Assembly (NCBI GenBank): GCA_017614055.1
Contig: JAGACP010000083.1
Location: 1 to 7,771, forward strand
Direction of reading: 5' to 3'
From: Erysipelotrichaceae bacterium
GTDB taxonomy: Bacteria; Bacillota_I; Bacilli_A; Erysipelotrichales; Erysipelotrichaceae
Length of the DNA: 7,771 bases
Below, piece by piece: positions 6,753-7,771 of this stretch. The notes under the pieces were generated by a model, which saw only the letters and a list, made by a program, of their open reading frames with translations, was not told the origin of the DNA and did no database searches. Both the position numbers and the translations under genes were made by a program. Position 1 is the first letter of the stretch. Each line of letters opens with the position of its first letter.

Positions 6753-7694
6753 ATGAACAGAATACCGTTGATCCTTGACGGCGATCCGGGACATGACGAC
6801 GCCATAGCCTGGGTCCTGGCGGCGGCGGACGAGCGCTTCGACATAAGGGCGATCACCACGGTCGCGGGAAACCAGACTCTGGACAAGGTCACGTACAACG
6901 CCAGAAGGATAGCCGCCCTGCTGGGACTGGATGTTCCGATCGCAAGGGGAAGAGAGATCCCGATGGTGGGCGATCTCATCATCGCTCCGGGTTATCACGG
7001 CGTGAGCGGACTTGACGGTCCGTCGCTTCCCGAGCCTGCCGGCGAGGAATCGGAACTGAGTGCCGTCTCGCTGATGGCGAAGGTGCTTGAGGAATCTGAA
7101 GACAAGGTTGTCATCGTGGCGACCGGTCCGCAGACCAATGTCGGATCGCTGCTGGTGGCCCATCCCGAACTGAAAGACAGGATAGAACTCATATCCACCA
7201 TGGGCGGAGGACTGAGAAACGGAAACTGGACCTCTCCCGCCGAGTTCAATATCCTGGTCGATCCGGAATCCGCATACATCGAATACCACAGCGGCGTGCC
7301 TCTGCAGATGTGCGGTCTTGATGTCACGGAGAAGGCCATGATCTATCCCGAGGAATGGGAACAGATAAGAGATATGGACAATAAAGTCGCAAAGACCGTG
7401 GCGGCGTGGCTGGATTTCTTCTTCATCCATCTCAAGGAACTGGGCTGGGATGGCGCTACGCTTCACGATCCGTGTTCGATACTGTCGCTTTCTCATCCGG
7501 AGATCTTCACCTTCAGAGACTACTACGTCGACGTGGAGATAAAGGGAGAATACTCAAGAGGCGCGACGATCGCCGATTACCGCAATGTCCTGGGCAGAGA
7601 GCCAAACTGCAGGGCGGTGATGGATGTCGACAGGGAGAAGTTCGTAGAACTGCTGGTGGAAGCCTGCAGGAGTTTCGGAGGCAATCATGAATAA
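6753..7694 (+). CDS. Ribonucleoside hydrolase (IunH/RihA-RihB type)
   Basis: The 313-residue cytoplasmic enzyme should cleave the N-glycosidic bond of ribonucleosides to give free base and ribose. The N-terminal calcium and catalytic motif DGDPGHDD (9-16) is intact. Other family marks are AGN (38-40), HGVSGLDGP (82-90), GPQTNV (125-130), MGGG (150-153), NWTSPAEFNILVDP (158-171) and the active-site pair HD (238-239) in LHDPCSIL. Length and motif wording, especially PLILDGDPGHDDAIA and GPQTNV, are closest from memory to Escherichia coli RihA and RihB, which prefer pyrimidine nucleosides. Specificity cannot be read from this alone, and inosine or uridine activity is equally possible. AAGGAG (6742-6747) sits 5 nt before the ATG. 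The gene follows the importer genes after a terminator-like hairpin, so it should act on what they bring in. Its stop overlaps the next hydrolase gene by 8 nt. Confidence 0.95.
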   Translation: MNRIPLILDGDPGHDDAIAWVLAAADERFDIRAITTVAGNQTLDKVTYNARRIAALLGLDVPIARGREIPMVGDLIIAPGYHGVSGLDGPSLPEPAGEESELSAVSLMAKVLEESEDKVVIVATGPQTNVGSLLVAHPELKDRIELISTMGGGLRNGNWTSPAEFNILVDPESAYIEYHSGVPLQMCGLDVTEKAMIYPEEWEQIRDMDNKVAKTVAAWLDFFFIHLKELGWDGATLHDPCSILSLSHPEIFTFRDYYVDVEIKGEYSRGATIADYRNVLGREPNCRAVMDVDREKFVELLVEACRSFGGNHE

Positions 7695-7771
7695 GATACC
7701 TGTATGGATAGACACCGACTGCGGTGTGGATGATGCGCTGGCCATTCTGTGCGCGCTGAAGCTTGAGGAAC
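7687..7771 (+). CDS. Second nucleoside hydrolase, N-terminal fragment (3' end outside window)
   Basis: Twenty-eight codons are visible, reading MNKIPVWIDTDCGVDDALAI and then LCALKLEE. DTDCGVDD (9-16) is the calcium-binding and catalytic N-terminal motif of the nucleoside hydrolase family, with all four key aspartates present. The motif differs from that of the preceding enzyme (DTDCGVDD against DGDPGHDD), so this is a paralogue and not a recent duplicate. It may have a different substrate range. GGAGG (7677-7681) lies 5 nt before the ATG. The start overlaps the previous stop as ATGAATAA, which suggests translational coupling. Nothing can be said about the rest of the protein. Confidence 0.88.
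   Translation, partial: MNKIPVWIDTDCGVDDALAILCALKLEE

Noticed and set aside
6675..7496. A 273-codon minus-strand open frame over the nucleoside hydrolase gene
   Set aside because: It is antisense to an intact hydrolase with full catalytic motifs and crosses the terminator hairpin; it is a codon-bias shadow.
1..7771. CRISPR arrays, insertion sequences, tRNA or rRNA genes
   Set aside because: No regularly spaced repeats, transposase motifs, terminal inverted repeats, or tRNA/rRNA signatures were seen. Coding and short regulatory gaps account for almost the entire window.

Overview
The window shows a compact nucleoside uptake and breakdown locus. It probably comes from a Firmicutes-type (low-to-mid GC Gram-positive) bacterium. 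The reasons are strong AAGGAGG-type ribosome binding sites on almost every gene, a lipoprotein substrate-binding protein, tight gene packing and BMP-family transporter architecture. Genus cannot be told from this sequence alone.

Layout: (1) Positions 1-240 (+) hold the C-terminal end of an alpha/beta hydrolase that starts before the window. A hairpin terminator at 249-280 separates it from the convergent gene that follows. (2) Positions 297-1685 (-) encode an ADP-ribosylglycohydrolase family protein with a long N-terminal extension and variant metal-site motifs. (3) A 119-bp divergent intergenic region (1686-1804) carries a good extended -10 promoter for the rightward operon. A near-palindrome lies over the expected transcription start. 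(4) From 1805 to beyond the window end runs a rightward operon: a BMP/PnrA-type lipoprotein nucleoside-binding protein, a double-domain ABC ATPase, two BPD_transp_2 permeases, a complete nucleoside hydrolase and the first 28 codons of a second nucleoside hydrolase.

How the genes fit together: the lipoprotein should capture nucleosides outside the membrane. The two permeases plus the fused ATPase should import them. The two cytoplasmic nucleoside hydrolases should split them into base and ribose. The divergent ADP-ribosylglycohydrolase also belongs to a family that cleaves bonds at the ribose anomeric carbon, so it may share the pathway, but only position supports that.

Expression appears to be set at two points inside the operon. 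A run of three adjacent hairpins, the last terminator-like, lies between the binding-protein gene and the ATPase gene. A cUUCGg-loop hairpin with a short T run lies between the second permease and the first hydrolase. This would give much binding protein, less membrane complex and a separately adjusted level of hydrolase. The ATPase/permease-1 and hydrolase-1/hydrolase-2 junctions are both 8-nt ATGNNTAA overlaps, which suggests translational coupling. No wholly new system is evident; the most interesting leads are the intergenic RNA structures, the candidate operator and the variant ADP-ribosylglycohydrolase.
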